Shown: positions 18,101 to 25,401 of the stretch, piece by piece
How positions within the stretch are numbered: the first letter of the stretch is position 1
How the letters are laid out: the number at the start of each line of letters is the position of its first letter
Source of the DNA: an uncultured Enterococcus sp.
Lineage (GTDB): Bacteria > Bacillota > Bacilli > Lactobacillales > Enterococcaceae
DNA length: 50,767 nucleotides
Assembly (NCBI RefSeq): GCF_913775425.1
Contig: NZ_CAJYIS010000054.1
Span: 1-50,767, forward strand
Direction: 5' to 3'
Notes under the pieces: generated by a model
Database searches by the model: none
Told to the model about the DNA's origin: nothing
What the model saw: only the letters and a program-made list of their open reading frames with translations
Made by a program: the position numbers and the translations under genes

Positions 18101-18220
18101 GAAACCGGGAAAGGTAAGTTAAAAAGAAGACTAATCATCGCCGGTTCAGGCATTACAGCTATGAGTTTACTTGCTACATCTTATGCAGTATATCAATCTA
18201 AAAAATATTTTGATAACTAA
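15158..18220 (+). CDS. LPXTG-anchored thioester adhesin with five Cna_B repeats
   Basis: The start at 15158 (MGSIHKH) has GAGGAGG 8 nt upstream; ATGs at 15122 and 15152 are poorly spaced. The 1020-residue precursor has a signal peptide ending near VHA. It continues with an N-terminal region, then a thioester domain with Cys253 (AICIDIF) and Gln331 (TAQLIAW, the TQxA-type motif). Five Cna_B repeats follow, each opening GxKxW (for example GEKIWVDG, GQKTWIDG) and closing with NT, supplying Lys-Asn isopeptide pairs. The end is LPETG, a hydrophobic helix and a basic tail. Such proteins attach covalently to host or matrix amines through the thioester and are wall-anchored by housekeeping sortase. 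It is paralogous to the next gene. Confidence 0.9.
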   Translation: MGSIHKHQSLHLYIIVLTFSIITSFVTTTVHAKEFLLNDYVSQVGFTDMEGNTVKKAIVGTPIQATVSFDLPEKTFFASDQTVMYQLPSELAAMVNENTMVYNEYNQIVGKMEKSYSGDELVVLHLVLPNYLEKQKLHVSFFVRVKEQQFINNRTLTFGDQMIQDLTVEAATSGFFGWKTDVLNYALEERAAPYFEDDYTLMGTYFEARLKGDTIKAKNPNYQGRIPERGVPYIFFGKSAQNGVYYPNEIAICIDIFHSLVEGNGYKSDIEEYVDPESAKHIVDIIHMGAIRAEQNGMQILKSASYQKPIIFGDMLTEKGYNQRAYMFTAQLIAWQVAALGNLNPDYRLQTLPISDINPVMRKPGTAFSSVDLTKYINELEQMRVYFNDWSFIDSLQNQELSTDRVITLTLPKEQDDFEVYLDYEQSENLEYLVQSDLPEKNVPFTELKLQLNKPLPADQNVNLVFYKLPKDSWKGDVGFSGISEGNKQYKAVYTLPTKYRPTTKVPFEKEEDTGEKTELEGEKIWVDGEDKARPLAITVALLQNGIEFDQTEATMQNNWQYRFTKLPKYDKNGNAYTYTVKEEAVPGYEMSIDGTTITNTKVTDIEGEKIWYDDNSTNRPKSITVHLLQNGKRIDKQTVTAQTNWKYSFNNLPVFDISGVKYDYTVEEDAVSGYETTIKDTTIINTKLTSISGQKTWIDGNNSDKTRPSEITVILLQNKQEYDRKTVKPDRLGKWSYTFTNLPMYDENGKLYSYTVTEIPVDGYETSVSGNNITNTQLINLTGEKKWFDGDGSNRPQKITVNLYRKTKGSIFGKTKVDSQSVSESTNWRYNFTELPKYNSSGTLYEYSIEEETVPGYESVISNDYQTISNYAYTEVNGEKIWDDGDNQLNSRPNSIIVELLQDGQPYQEKQITADKHGKWNYAFTNLPMYNKETNQIYTYTVTEKEIPEQYLLSVSEAVIKNGKTTIDLTNTYRPTGVLPETGKGKLKRRLIIAGSGITAMSLLATSYAVYQSKKYFDN

Positions 18221-18225
18221 TACAA

Positions 18226-18256
18226 GGTGACTGCCTTATCATAGGTGGTCATTTTC
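18226..18256 (+). terminator. weak terminator between the two adhesin genes
   Basis: TGACTGCCT pairs with AGGTGGTCA (9 bp, two G-U) around a 6-nt loop, followed by TTTTCT. Two G-U pairs and a short T-run suggest incomplete termination. Confidence 0.5.
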
Positions 18257-18393
18257 TATATTTATAACACCTTACAAAAGTGTTCGTAAAATTACAAAGG
18301 AATGTTCGTGACTAACAATAAATATAATTTATACTGATAATTGAAGAGAAGATGACGAATAAAATAACGTTATATACAAAGGGGATTACAAAA

Positions 18394-21066
18394 ATGAATA
18401 TCAAAAAAAACGTATTTCTAGTTTTATTTTTAGGTGTGATGTTCAGTTTAGTGGGGTTAAGTCAGACAGCAAAAGCCGATGTACAGTCGCTAGATTCGAT
18501 TGCTACGTTGGAACAAGTTGAGGTAGTCAAAGGTGGAGAACAAAATTTAGAAGATGTTTCAGTTGGAATGCCGTTAGTTGTGACACTAACTTTTAAACTA
18601 AAACAAGAAGCTATTGTGAATGGAGAATATGGTTACAATTTACCAACCCAATTAGAATTATTTGCAACAAGTGAACTAGAATTTCGTAATGCACAGGACC
18701 AATTATTTGGTACACAAGAACGGATCCAAATGGGGCAACAATATGTTGTACTAAATTTAAGTGATACCAGTTTGTTGAAAGCTGGACAATCTCTTAAAAT
18801 CCAATTGCTAGCTGCGTTAAAAGATGGCACACCGACTGGCGAAGTTAATCTTGATTTTGGGAACAATCTACATCAGATGATTGATATAAAAGAGGCCAAT
18901 CCAGGATTTTTTGAATTACAACAAGCTCAAGAAATCACAGATCTACGTCGAAGCCGTGCCTTGATATCTAAGAATTGGACGGCAGATACTAGTACGATGG
19001 CCGAGTATTTTCGAGTACTAGTCAATACATCTGCTGTTAGCAATCGCAATCCTTACTATAGTAGTGGAATTGAAAGTTCCGGATACCCATATTACTTTTG
19101 GGGACTAAATAGTTGGGGACAGTACTTGCCGAATCAGTTAGCGATGTGTGTCGATATTTTTCACCCAAAAATTACAGGGGCTGGCCAATGGGATTCAGAT
19201 TTAGCAAAATATATTGGAAAAGATGCCGCAGAAGACGTAGTCTATACGATGCATATGGGGGCCACTTTAGCAGAAAATGCGGGTATGAATCATTTATCTG
19301 ATAAAGCACAGTATACAGTACCTAAATTATTTAATAACCGTACGATGAGTTCGTCGACTGTTGATATGGCACGTTTATACATGTTTCGCATGCAAACAAT
19401 GGTTTGGCAGATTGCAGCTTCCAATAATGTGAATATCTATCAACGATTAGTCATTTATGATAGTGATTTTACACCACAATATAATCTAAATGGAAGTGGA
19501 TTTAGTGGGGGGTATTCGAATTTTAACTGGGCTTGGAGTGCAAAATATACACAAGCTAAAAAAGATATCGAAGCTTTGAAAAAAAGTTTTAAAGATTTAA
19601 GTTATCTGAAATTCGAGAACGAAACACCTACAAGTTCAACTGTCATCAATAAAAATAATAAAAAAGTTCCAGTGGATGAGTATACAGTAGAACAAAATAA
19701 AACTTATACGATTAATGTGCCCGCTGGACAACAATTGTTTTTACATACGATCGATACAACGACCGGGACAACATCTGTTTCGAAAAATTTAGATCTTGTA
19801 AAAATCGAAACAATCAATAATTCGAAAGTCAATGGCTCATTTACTACTGTCAAGGTGACACCAATCAAAGATTTTGACGGTAAACAAGTCGTGATTGGAT
19901 TTAAGAAAAACACAGCTGACTTTTGGAATAGTGATAATGGGAAAACAGGGTTGATCAGTGACTCGAATCCAAATCAATATAAAGCGATCTTTACTATGCC
20001 AGAAGCATTGAAATTGGAAAAAGAAATTATTTTGAATATGAAACCTGTAGAAAAAACAAGTATTTCAGGTGAGAAAAAATGGTTGGATGATGGCAAAAAT
20101 CGTCCAAATCAGATTACCGTAAGCCTACTACAAAATGGTCAAGAAACAGGCCAAACACAAGTCGTTACGGCAGCAAATAACTGGAAATACGAATTTACTG
20201 ATTTAGTGAAGTATGATGAATCCGGAAAAGCTTATGAATATAGTGTGAAAGAAATTACAGTTCCAGGATATGAAAGTCACGTAGATGGAACGACGATCAC
20301 AAACATTCAGTTGACTGCGTTAAAAGGTGAGAAAAAATGGTTTGACGATAATGGATATACAGATGGAGTGAAGCGCCCAGATCAGATAACGGTTCATCTT
20401 TATCGTAAATTAAAAGAGAGCAGCGATGAACCAATCGATACAAAACAAGTACAAGTGGCAACTGCAAACAATAACTGGAAATATGAATTTACGAATCTGC
20501 CTAAATACGATGAGACTGGTAAAGAGTATGAATACAGTATCAAAGAAGATGCTGTCCCAGGTTATGATTCTGTTGTTTCAAGTGACTCACAGGTAATTTC
20601 AAATTATGCTCATACCGAAGTGGAAGGCGAGAAAAAATGGGAGGATGGCAATAATCAGTATGGTACGCGCCCTAAAGAAATCGTTGTCCAATTACTTCAA
20701 AATGAGAAAGTAATCAAAGAACAAACAGTAAAACCTGATCAAAACGGAAACTGGACCTATACCTTTACTGACTTGCCGATGTATGATCAAAAAACAAATC
20801 AAAAATATAGTTATACTGTGAAAGAAAAAGAAATTCCTAATGGCTATACTTTTGCTGCAGAACAGGCTGTGATGAAAAATGGGAAAATTACTGCGAATAT
20901 GTTGAACACCTATCAACCTGAAGGTGTGCTTCCGGAAACTGGAGCAGGAATGACTAAGCAACTGTTGATCATCGTCGGAGCTAGTGTGGTATTGATCAGT
21001 CTAGGTTTTGTTAGCTTTTCTTGGTATCAAAAAAAAAATATAATTAATAGAAAAAGAGTTCCTTAA
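18394..21066 (+). CDS. LPXTG-anchored thioester adhesin with three Cna_B repeats
   Basis: The start at 18394 (MNIKKN) follows AAGGGG; an upstream in-frame ATG at 18352 has no RBS. The 890-residue precursor has a signal peptide ending near AKA. The thioester domain has Cys252 (LAMCVDIF) and Gln334 (FRMQTMVW), at nearly the same positions as in the preceding protein. A linker domain and three Cna_B repeats follow (GEKKWLDD, GEKKWFDD, GEKKWEDG), and the end is LPETG, a membrane helix and a basic tail. Repeat number is the main difference from its paralogue, as if the stalk length had been adjusted by recombination. Function is inferred to be covalent adhesion; the ligand is unknown. Confidence 0.9.
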   Translation: MNIKKNVFLVLFLGVMFSLVGLSQTAKADVQSLDSIATLEQVEVVKGGEQNLEDVSVGMPLVVTLTFKLKQEAIVNGEYGYNLPTQLELFATSELEFRNAQDQLFGTQERIQMGQQYVVLNLSDTSLLKAGQSLKIQLLAALKDGTPTGEVNLDFGNNLHQMIDIKEANPGFFELQQAQEITDLRRSRALISKNWTADTSTMAEYFRVLVNTSAVSNRNPYYSSGIESSGYPYYFWGLNSWGQYLPNQLAMCVDIFHPKITGAGQWDSDLAKYIGKDAAEDVVYTMHMGATLAENAGMNHLSDKAQYTVPKLFNNRTMSSSTVDMARLYMFRMQTMVWQIAASNNVNIYQRLVIYDSDFTPQYNLNGSGFSGGYSNFNWAWSAKYTQAKKDIEALKKSFKDLSYLKFENETPTSSTVINKNNKKVPVDEYTVEQNKTYTINVPAGQQLFLHTIDTTTGTTSVSKNLDLVKIETINNSKVNGSFTTVKVTPIKDFDGKQVVIGFKKNTADFWNSDNGKTGLISDSNPNQYKAIFTMPEALKLEKEIILNMKPVEKTSISGEKKWLDDGKNRPNQITVSLLQNGQETGQTQVVTAANNWKYEFTDLVKYDESGKAYEYSVKEITVPGYESHVDGTTITNIQLTALKGEKKWFDDNGYTDGVKRPDQITVHLYRKLKESSDEPIDTKQVQVATANNNWKYEFTNLPKYDETGKEYEYSIKEDAVPGYDSVVSSDSQVISNYAHTEVEGEKKWEDGNNQYGTRPKEIVVQLLQNEKVIKEQTVKPDQNGNWTYTFTDLPMYDQKTNQKYSYTVKEKEIPNGYTFAAEQAVMKNGKITANMLNTYQPEGVLPETGAGMTKQLLIIVGASVVLISLGFVSFSWYQKKNIINRKRVP

Positions 21067-21084
21067 TAAAGGAACTCTTTTTTT
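21051..21084 (+). terminator. terminator after the second adhesin gene
   Basis: GAGTTCCTT and AAGGAACTC pair around AATA, followed by T7. The stop codon lies inside the loop. Confidence 0.92.
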
Positions 21085-21145
21085 AAGGTTCATTTAAGTC
21101 CGATACACTATAGTCAGTATAGGTTAACAATACAGGAGGGATTTT

Positions 21146-22603
21146 ATGAAAAAAATGAAAACCTACCTTGTTTCGGCAGCCATGCTTACCATGCTTTTAG
21201 CAGGATGCAGCGTACAAGGTACAACAAGTTCATCGACAACAACCAAATCAGATACAACAAATGTCTCGACAACAAGTAGTGATTCAACGAGTACGGAAAA
21301 TACGTTCTTTACAGATGATACTGTTCATACGATTGAAATCGAATTTAATGACGAGGATTATCAAGCGATGTTGACTGCTTATAAAGAAGACAATAAGAAG
21401 AAATGGATCTCAGCGACCGTAACGATCGATGGTCAAAAATTTGAGAACGTCGGGTTGAAATTAAAAGGAAATTCAACCTTACGAAATGCATTATCTAGTG
21501 GTCAAGGTGTGAAGAATGGTGAGGTAACCACAGATAGTACAACAGACAGTAGTACCGATAGCACAGAAACCAATGCCGAAGACTTGCCATGGATCATTCG
21601 TTTAGATAAATATGTGGATGGCCAAAGTTATTCAGGTAGAACAGATTTTGTTATCCGCGGCAACAATAGCGAAACATCTTTAAATGAAGCGGTGGCCTTA
21701 TCGATGCTGACGGCAGCAGATATTCCAACCGAACAAAGTGCCTTTACCAAAGTTTCAGTTAATGGTTCAGATCAAACATTACGTTTAGTGATCGATACAC
21801 CAGATGATGATTTATGGACGGAGGAACATTTTGGCACTAACGTATTAGTATACAAAGCAGATGCCGATGGGGATTATTCTTATCGTGGCGATGATGCAAG
21901 TTCTTATACAGATGTCTTTGATCAAAAATATGGTGATGATGACATGACACCGATGATTGATTTCTTGAAATTTATCAATGAAGCAAGTGATGAAGATTTT
22001 GCGAATAAATTATCGGATTACCTTGATGTCGATGAGTTTGCTACATATCTTGCGATGCAAGAAATCGTTGGCAACGACGATGATATCGACGGTCCGGGAA
22101 ATAATGCGTATTGGGTCTATGACAAAGATACGAAGAAATTCCAAATCATCGCTTGGGATCAGAACCTATCCTTTGGTGGTATGGGGCAAAATGGACCTGG
22201 CGGCGGTGGCCAAATGGGGCAAATGGATGGTACGGGTGATGATACGAACCGACCAACCCCGCCAACTGGCCAAGATGGACAGATGGGTCAAACTCCGCCA
22301 GATCAAGCAACAGATCAAAATCAAACTGGTGATCAAACGGCCGGTCAAAACCCAGGTGGTGGCGGTGGTATGAATAAAGAAAATCCACTGACAGAAAAAT
22401 TTGAGGCCAATAGTACATTTGCTGCTTTGATTGCTGAGAAGAAAACGGAGTTGATCGCTTCACTTGTGACAAGTGGCGATGCAGCGAAAATCGTCAGCGA
22501 TGATCAAGCATTACTTGAAAAAGATGCCAGTGATCTAGTAGATCAAAGCACCATTCAAAGTGAAGCGTCATCGATTACAACCTATTTAAGTTCATTAAAA
22601 TAA
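21146..22603 (+). CDS. CotH-family kinase-like lipoprotein
   Basis: A 485-residue lipoprotein precursor with the lipobox LLAGC near residue 20 and a Ser/Thr-rich linker. The CotH-like fold opens with HTIEIEFNDEDYQAML and includes NVGLKLKGNSTLRN, RTDFVIRGNNSETSL and EAVALSMLTAADIP. The catalytic region is DDDIDGPGNNAYWVYD followed by FQIIAWDQNLSFGG, matching the CotH pattern of a metal-binding Asn and a (P/A)WDxN segment. A G/Q/N/D-rich insert of about 75 residues comes directly after the last motif. CotH proteins are atypical protein kinases of spore coats, but enterococci do not sporulate, so an extracellular substrate is likely. The neighbours are Ser/Thr-rich adhesins. It has its own terminators on both sides. 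Confidence 0.85.
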   Translation: MKKMKTYLVSAAMLTMLLAGCSVQGTTSSSTTTKSDTTNVSTTSSDSTSTENTFFTDDTVHTIEIEFNDEDYQAMLTAYKEDNKKKWISATVTIDGQKFENVGLKLKGNSTLRNALSSGQGVKNGEVTTDSTTDSSTDSTETNAEDLPWIIRLDKYVDGQSYSGRTDFVIRGNNSETSLNEAVALSMLTAADIPTEQSAFTKVSVNGSDQTLRLVIDTPDDDLWTEEHFGTNVLVYKADADGDYSYRGDDASSYTDVFDQKYGDDDMTPMIDFLKFINEASDEDFANKLSDYLDVDEFATYLAMQEIVGNDDDIDGPGNNAYWVYDKDTKKFQIIAWDQNLSFGGMGQNGPGGGGQMGQMDGTGDDTNRPTPPTGQDGQMGQTPPDQATDQNQTGDQTAGQNPGGGGGMNKENPLTEKFEANSTFAALIAEKKTELIASLVTSGDAAKIVSDDQALLEKDASDLVDQSTIQSEASSITTYLSSLK

Positions 22604-22605
22604 AA

Positions 22606-22646
22606 GCAAAAGAGGGATGACAGAAGTCTGTCATCCCTCTTTTTTA
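22606..22646. terminator. bidirectional terminator between CotH and DegV genes
   Basis: AAGAGGGATGACAGA pairs with TCTGTCATCCCTCTT around a short loop, with A-rich and T-rich flanks. It serves the convergent genes on both strands. Confidence 0.92.
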
Positions 22647-23498
22647 ATCTAAAATTTGCACACCTAATCCGACTAGTCCTGGACCAGTATGGACGACCAA
22701 GGCTGGCGAGATCGTACCAAATAGTACTTCTGTTGCATCCGGGAACGTTTCTTTGACTAAAGAACGTACCCATTCACCTTCTTCCAATGCATCTCCATGC
22801 GCTACAGCAATTCGATACTTTGTATGATCACCGATATCTTTTTTGAGTAATTTGATCAAGTTCTCTAAACTTTTTTTGCGACCACGAGTTTTGGCTACAG
22901 TATAATAGATTCCTTCTTCATTACAAGAAATCGTCGGATTTAAGCGTAACGCTGTCCCGACGATCGAAGAGACTAAACCGATTCGGCCACCTTTTTGTAG
23001 AAATTCTAATGTTGCGACATTAAAATATAAGATTGTTTTTTGAACTTCTCGTTTGAGTATCTGCATGATTTCTTGGAATGCAAGCCCACTTTGGATCAAT
23101 TCATAAGCGTGGATTGCTTGTAAACCGGCACCGATACCGATATTTTTAGTATCTAATACGTTCATTTCAAGACTCGTTTCATCTGCGAGCAACCGTAATA
23201 CATTATACGTTCCGCTTAATCCACTTGAGATCGTTACTGCAATGATTTTTTCGTAGCCGTCTGCTTTGATTTTTTCTAAAACAGATAAGATTTCAGCACC
23301 ATCGGGTAGAGAGGTACTGGGGATTTCAGTCGTTAGTCTTTGATAAACTTCTTCTGGTGAAATATCGACTTTATCCTTGTAGACGTGATTTTTATAGATA
23401 ATTTGTAGGGGGATCGTATAGACTCCAGCCTTAGAGGTAATTTCTATTGGGACATCTGTTCCAGAATCGACTAAAACAGCAATTTTTTCTTGATTCAC
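22644..23498 (-). CDS. DegV family fatty-acid-binding protein (FakB-like)
   Basis: A 284-residue protein of the DegV/EDD fold. Marks are the N-terminal AVLVDSGTDVPIE, STSLPDGAEI, the ligand-site SSGLSGTYNVLR and the C-terminal HGDALEEGEWV. DegV proteins hold a single fatty acid; those that work with FakA present it for phosphorylation. The start overlaps the DUF1836 stop by 4 bp, so the two genes are coupled. A second DegV domain is found in the fusion protein at 33757-35538, so this genome has at least two. Which fatty acid is bound cannot be read from the sequence. Confidence 0.9.
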   Translation of the reverse strand: MNQEKIAVLVDSGTDVPIEITSKAGVYTIPLQIIYKNHVYKDKVDISPEEVYQRLTTEIPSTSLPDGAEILSVLEKIKADGYEKIIAVTISSGLSGTYNVLRLLADETSLEMNVLDTKNIGIGAGLQAIHAYELIQSGLAFQEIMQILKREVQKTILYFNVATLEFLQKGGRIGLVSSIVGTALRLNPTISCNEEGIYYTVAKTRGRKKSLENLIKLLKKDIGDHTKYRIAVAHGDALEEGEWVRSLVKETFPDATEVLFGTISPALVVHTGPGLVGLGVQILD

Positions 23499-24049
23499 TT
23501 TGCTTCCACCTTTTCTAGATAATCTTTTTCAAGCTGAACCATTTTTTCAGCTAATAATTTGCCCGAAAAACTTTTAGCGGCTGCAGTTACAGCAATCAGT
23601 TCTAAGGGAACGTTGGCGATTGGTGTTGAAAAATCACCTTGAATTTGTTTGCCGATCAATTGGATGGCTTGTTCTTGAGTTACACAAAACAAATCATAGG
23701 CTTGTCTGATACCGATTTGTTTCGCTTGGAATAAAATTCCCGTTCGAATCTCTTCAAGTACTAAGACTTGTTTAAGTGAGGTAATGGCGATTAAAAAAGC
23801 CAAGTGCTTACGATTATATTTTTTTTTGATTGGTGCTGGAATGATCTTCTTTTTGACATAATTATTGACCATTGCTGCTGTCAATAATGAGTGCTTTTCA
23901 CTTTGAATGACAGGGGATAAATATTGGTCAACAAGCGTGATCACTTGATCCATATAAAGTTCTAAATCGGGCAATTCTTGCCAGCGTGGCAAATGAAAGC
24001 AAGTCAATTCTTGTGCCCATTCGCGTAATTCTTGTTGGAGTGTATCCAT
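23495..24049 (-). CDS. DUF1836 protein (possible MerR-like regulator)
   Basis: A 184-residue protein with an N-terminal helical region, the segment HSLLTAAMVNNYVKKKII (about residues 52-69), then KKYNRKHLAFLIAITSLKQVL. This matches the DUF1836 pattern, whose helix-turn-helix-like core has been compared with MerR regulators. It is cotranscribed with degV (4-bp overlap), a frequent pairing that hints at control of fatty-acid handling. A perfect 12-bp inverted repeat sits about 35 bp upstream of its start and is a natural operator candidate. Confidence 0.75.
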   Translation of the reverse strand: MDTLQQELREWAQELTCFHLPRWQELPDLELYMDQVITLVDQYLSPVIQSEKHSLLTAAMVNNYVKKKIIPAPIKKKYNRKHLAFLIAITSLKQVLVLEEIRTGILFQAKQIGIRQAYDLFCVTQEQAIQLIGKQIQGDFSTPIANVPLELIAVTAAAKSFSGKLLAEKMVQLEKDYLEKVEAK

Positions 24050-24083
24050 GAGTGCGCTCCTTATATTGAGTTTTAAAAATCGT

Positions 24084-24110
24084 TTTATCTAGTTTTTGAA
24101 ACTAGATAAA
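24084..24110. promoter_or_regulatory. perfect 12-bp inverted repeat, operator candidate
   Basis: TTTATCTAGTTT and AAACTAGATAAA are separated by TTG. It lies in the promoter region of the minus-strand DUF1836-degV pair. There is no T-run on the gene side, and its position argues against a terminator. Confidence 0.5.
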
Positions 24111-24645
24111 GGATACCATATTTTCCATGTGATGAATAGTATTGCATTTCAGTTGTAATATTTTTTTATGTTTCGTTATTTTACTTAAATATAAAAAATG
24201 AATTTAATAACGAAATAAAAATTGTGAATTTAATAATTTATTTGTTAAAAAAAGGATAAAAAAACATAAATAATAAAAGTTATTTCATGTAACATCTGTT
24301 ATGATGTTATCATTTTAATTGTAATAGATGGTTTTTATTTGTATAACTAAAATAATATGTGAATAAATTATTAATATAAGCTTTTTTTTTATTTTTAATG
24401 TAAAAAAATAACTATATTTTAACTTTCATTTTTGTTAGATTGTCGTACAAAAATGTTTGGATAATCGATTAATGATTTTGGATGCACACGCTATACTTGA
24501 GTTAAATAAAAATCATCTACTGACAATTAGCTAGTAGGGAATAGTGAATGCGAGGGGGAGCAGGATGAATAGATGAGAAAAACGTACGATGAATATTCAT
24601 GAGTTTCAGAAAAAAGGGGGGTCATCATGAAAGAGGAGATGGACA
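24111..24645 (+). other. long AT-rich region upstream of the pilus operon
   Basis: About 535 bp without a credible gene. It contains a 7-bp inverted repeat, TAACATC with GATGTTA, at 24290-24309, and many A/T tracts between 24160 and 24440 that may bend DNA or bind a repressor. A promoter candidate is listed separately. An 11-codon ORF at 24627-24662 (RBS AAGGGGGG) overlaps the start of the first pilin gene in another frame and might couple translation; this is only a possibility. Confidence 0.5.
24469..24497 (+). promoter_or_regulatory. pilus operon promoter candidate
   Basis: TATACT at 24492 is a good -10; TTAATG lies 17 bp upstream as a poor -35, as expected for an activator-dependent promoter. 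The resulting leader would be about 140 nt. Confidence 0.4.
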
Positions 24646-25401
24646 ATGAAGAAATTAGTTAGCGGAGTACTAATGGTTTCTGTTTTAAGTGGTTTCTTAC
24701 TGATGTTGTTTACTCGTTCAGTAGATGCTGAAACAGCGATTGCGAATGTTACGATGATCATTCATGAAGATGAAAGTGACAGTGAGCAGACGACGATGGG
24801 TGGTAGATTAGTTGGGTTATACGATATCACTTCAATTTATTTGGAAGCAAAACAAGCTTCAGACTTCGATGAGAAAAAATTTAGTGAAACATGGTCAGAT
24901 AAAACGTTACACAGTGATGAAGGATTACCTGCACCATTAAAAACGGCAACAACCAATAGTGAAGGCGAATGTGAATTTGTCGTTCCTATGAAACAAAATG
25001 GTGAATATGCTGTGTATCTTGTTCGTGAAATGAGTCAAATCCAGTCGAAAAAAGTATTGCCTTCAGTGATTATTTTGCCAGTTCGTTCAGTCGAAACTAA
25101 CGAAGTATTAACTACTATCGATGTGTATCCCAAATATATTGATGGAAAAGTATCAGAAAAGCCAACCACTCCAACAGAACCGAGTGTACCAGAAGAACCA
25201 TATACACCGACAGAGCCAAGTGTACCAGAAGAACCGTACACCCCAACTGAAACGACTTCAACTGAGTCGACACCGTTTGGGAAATTTCCAAGTACCAACG
25301 AGCTGAAAACCAAGGCTTCGTGGATCGGTGCAGGGATTATCTTACTGGCGGGGATTTTGATTATAGCCAGAAAAAAACAAACTAAAGGAGAGAGAAAATG
25401 A
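24646..25401 (+). CDS. Minor (basal) pilin with FPSTN sorting signal
   Basis: A 251-residue precursor with a signal peptide ending near VDA, one pilin-type domain (about residues 30-165) containing the pilin-motif-like VYPKY, and a Pro/Glu-rich stalk. The stalk has two copies of TEPSVPEEPYTP. The C-terminus is PFGKFPSTNE, a hydrophobic helix and KK...K. The sorting signal therefore reads FPSTN rather than LPXTG. A Pro-rich stalk and wall-proximal position suit the basal subunit that ends pilus growth. GAGGAGA lies 7 nt before the ATG. The gene overlaps the major pilin by 4 bp. Confidence 0.82.
   Translation: MKKLVSGVLMVSVLSGFLLMLFTRSVDAETAIANVTMIIHEDESDSEQTTMGGRLVGLYDITSIYLEAKQASDFDEKKFSETWSDKTLHSDEGLPAPLKTATTNSEGECEFVVPMKQNGEYAVYLVREMSQIQSKKVLPSVIILPVRSVETNEVLTTIDVYPKYIDGKVSEKPTTPTEPSVPEEPYTPTEPSVPEEPYTPTETTSTESTPFGKFPSTNELKTKASWIGAGIILLAGILIIARKKQTKGERK

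Noticed and set aside
15122-18220. CRISPR-like or tandem DNA repeats in the adhesin genes
   Set aside because: The periodicity is that of Cna_B protein domains, with imperfect units of about 250 bp and no spacers.
22146-22472. Minus-strand ORF opposite the CotH gene
   Set aside because: It is the mirror of the G/Q/D-rich coding stretch, has no RBS, and the opposite strand is clearly coding.
25165-25250. Short DNA repeat in the minor pilin gene as a mobile or CRISPR element
   Set aside because: It is a two-unit Pro-rich coding repeat (TEPSVPEEPYTP), in frame and part of the stalk.
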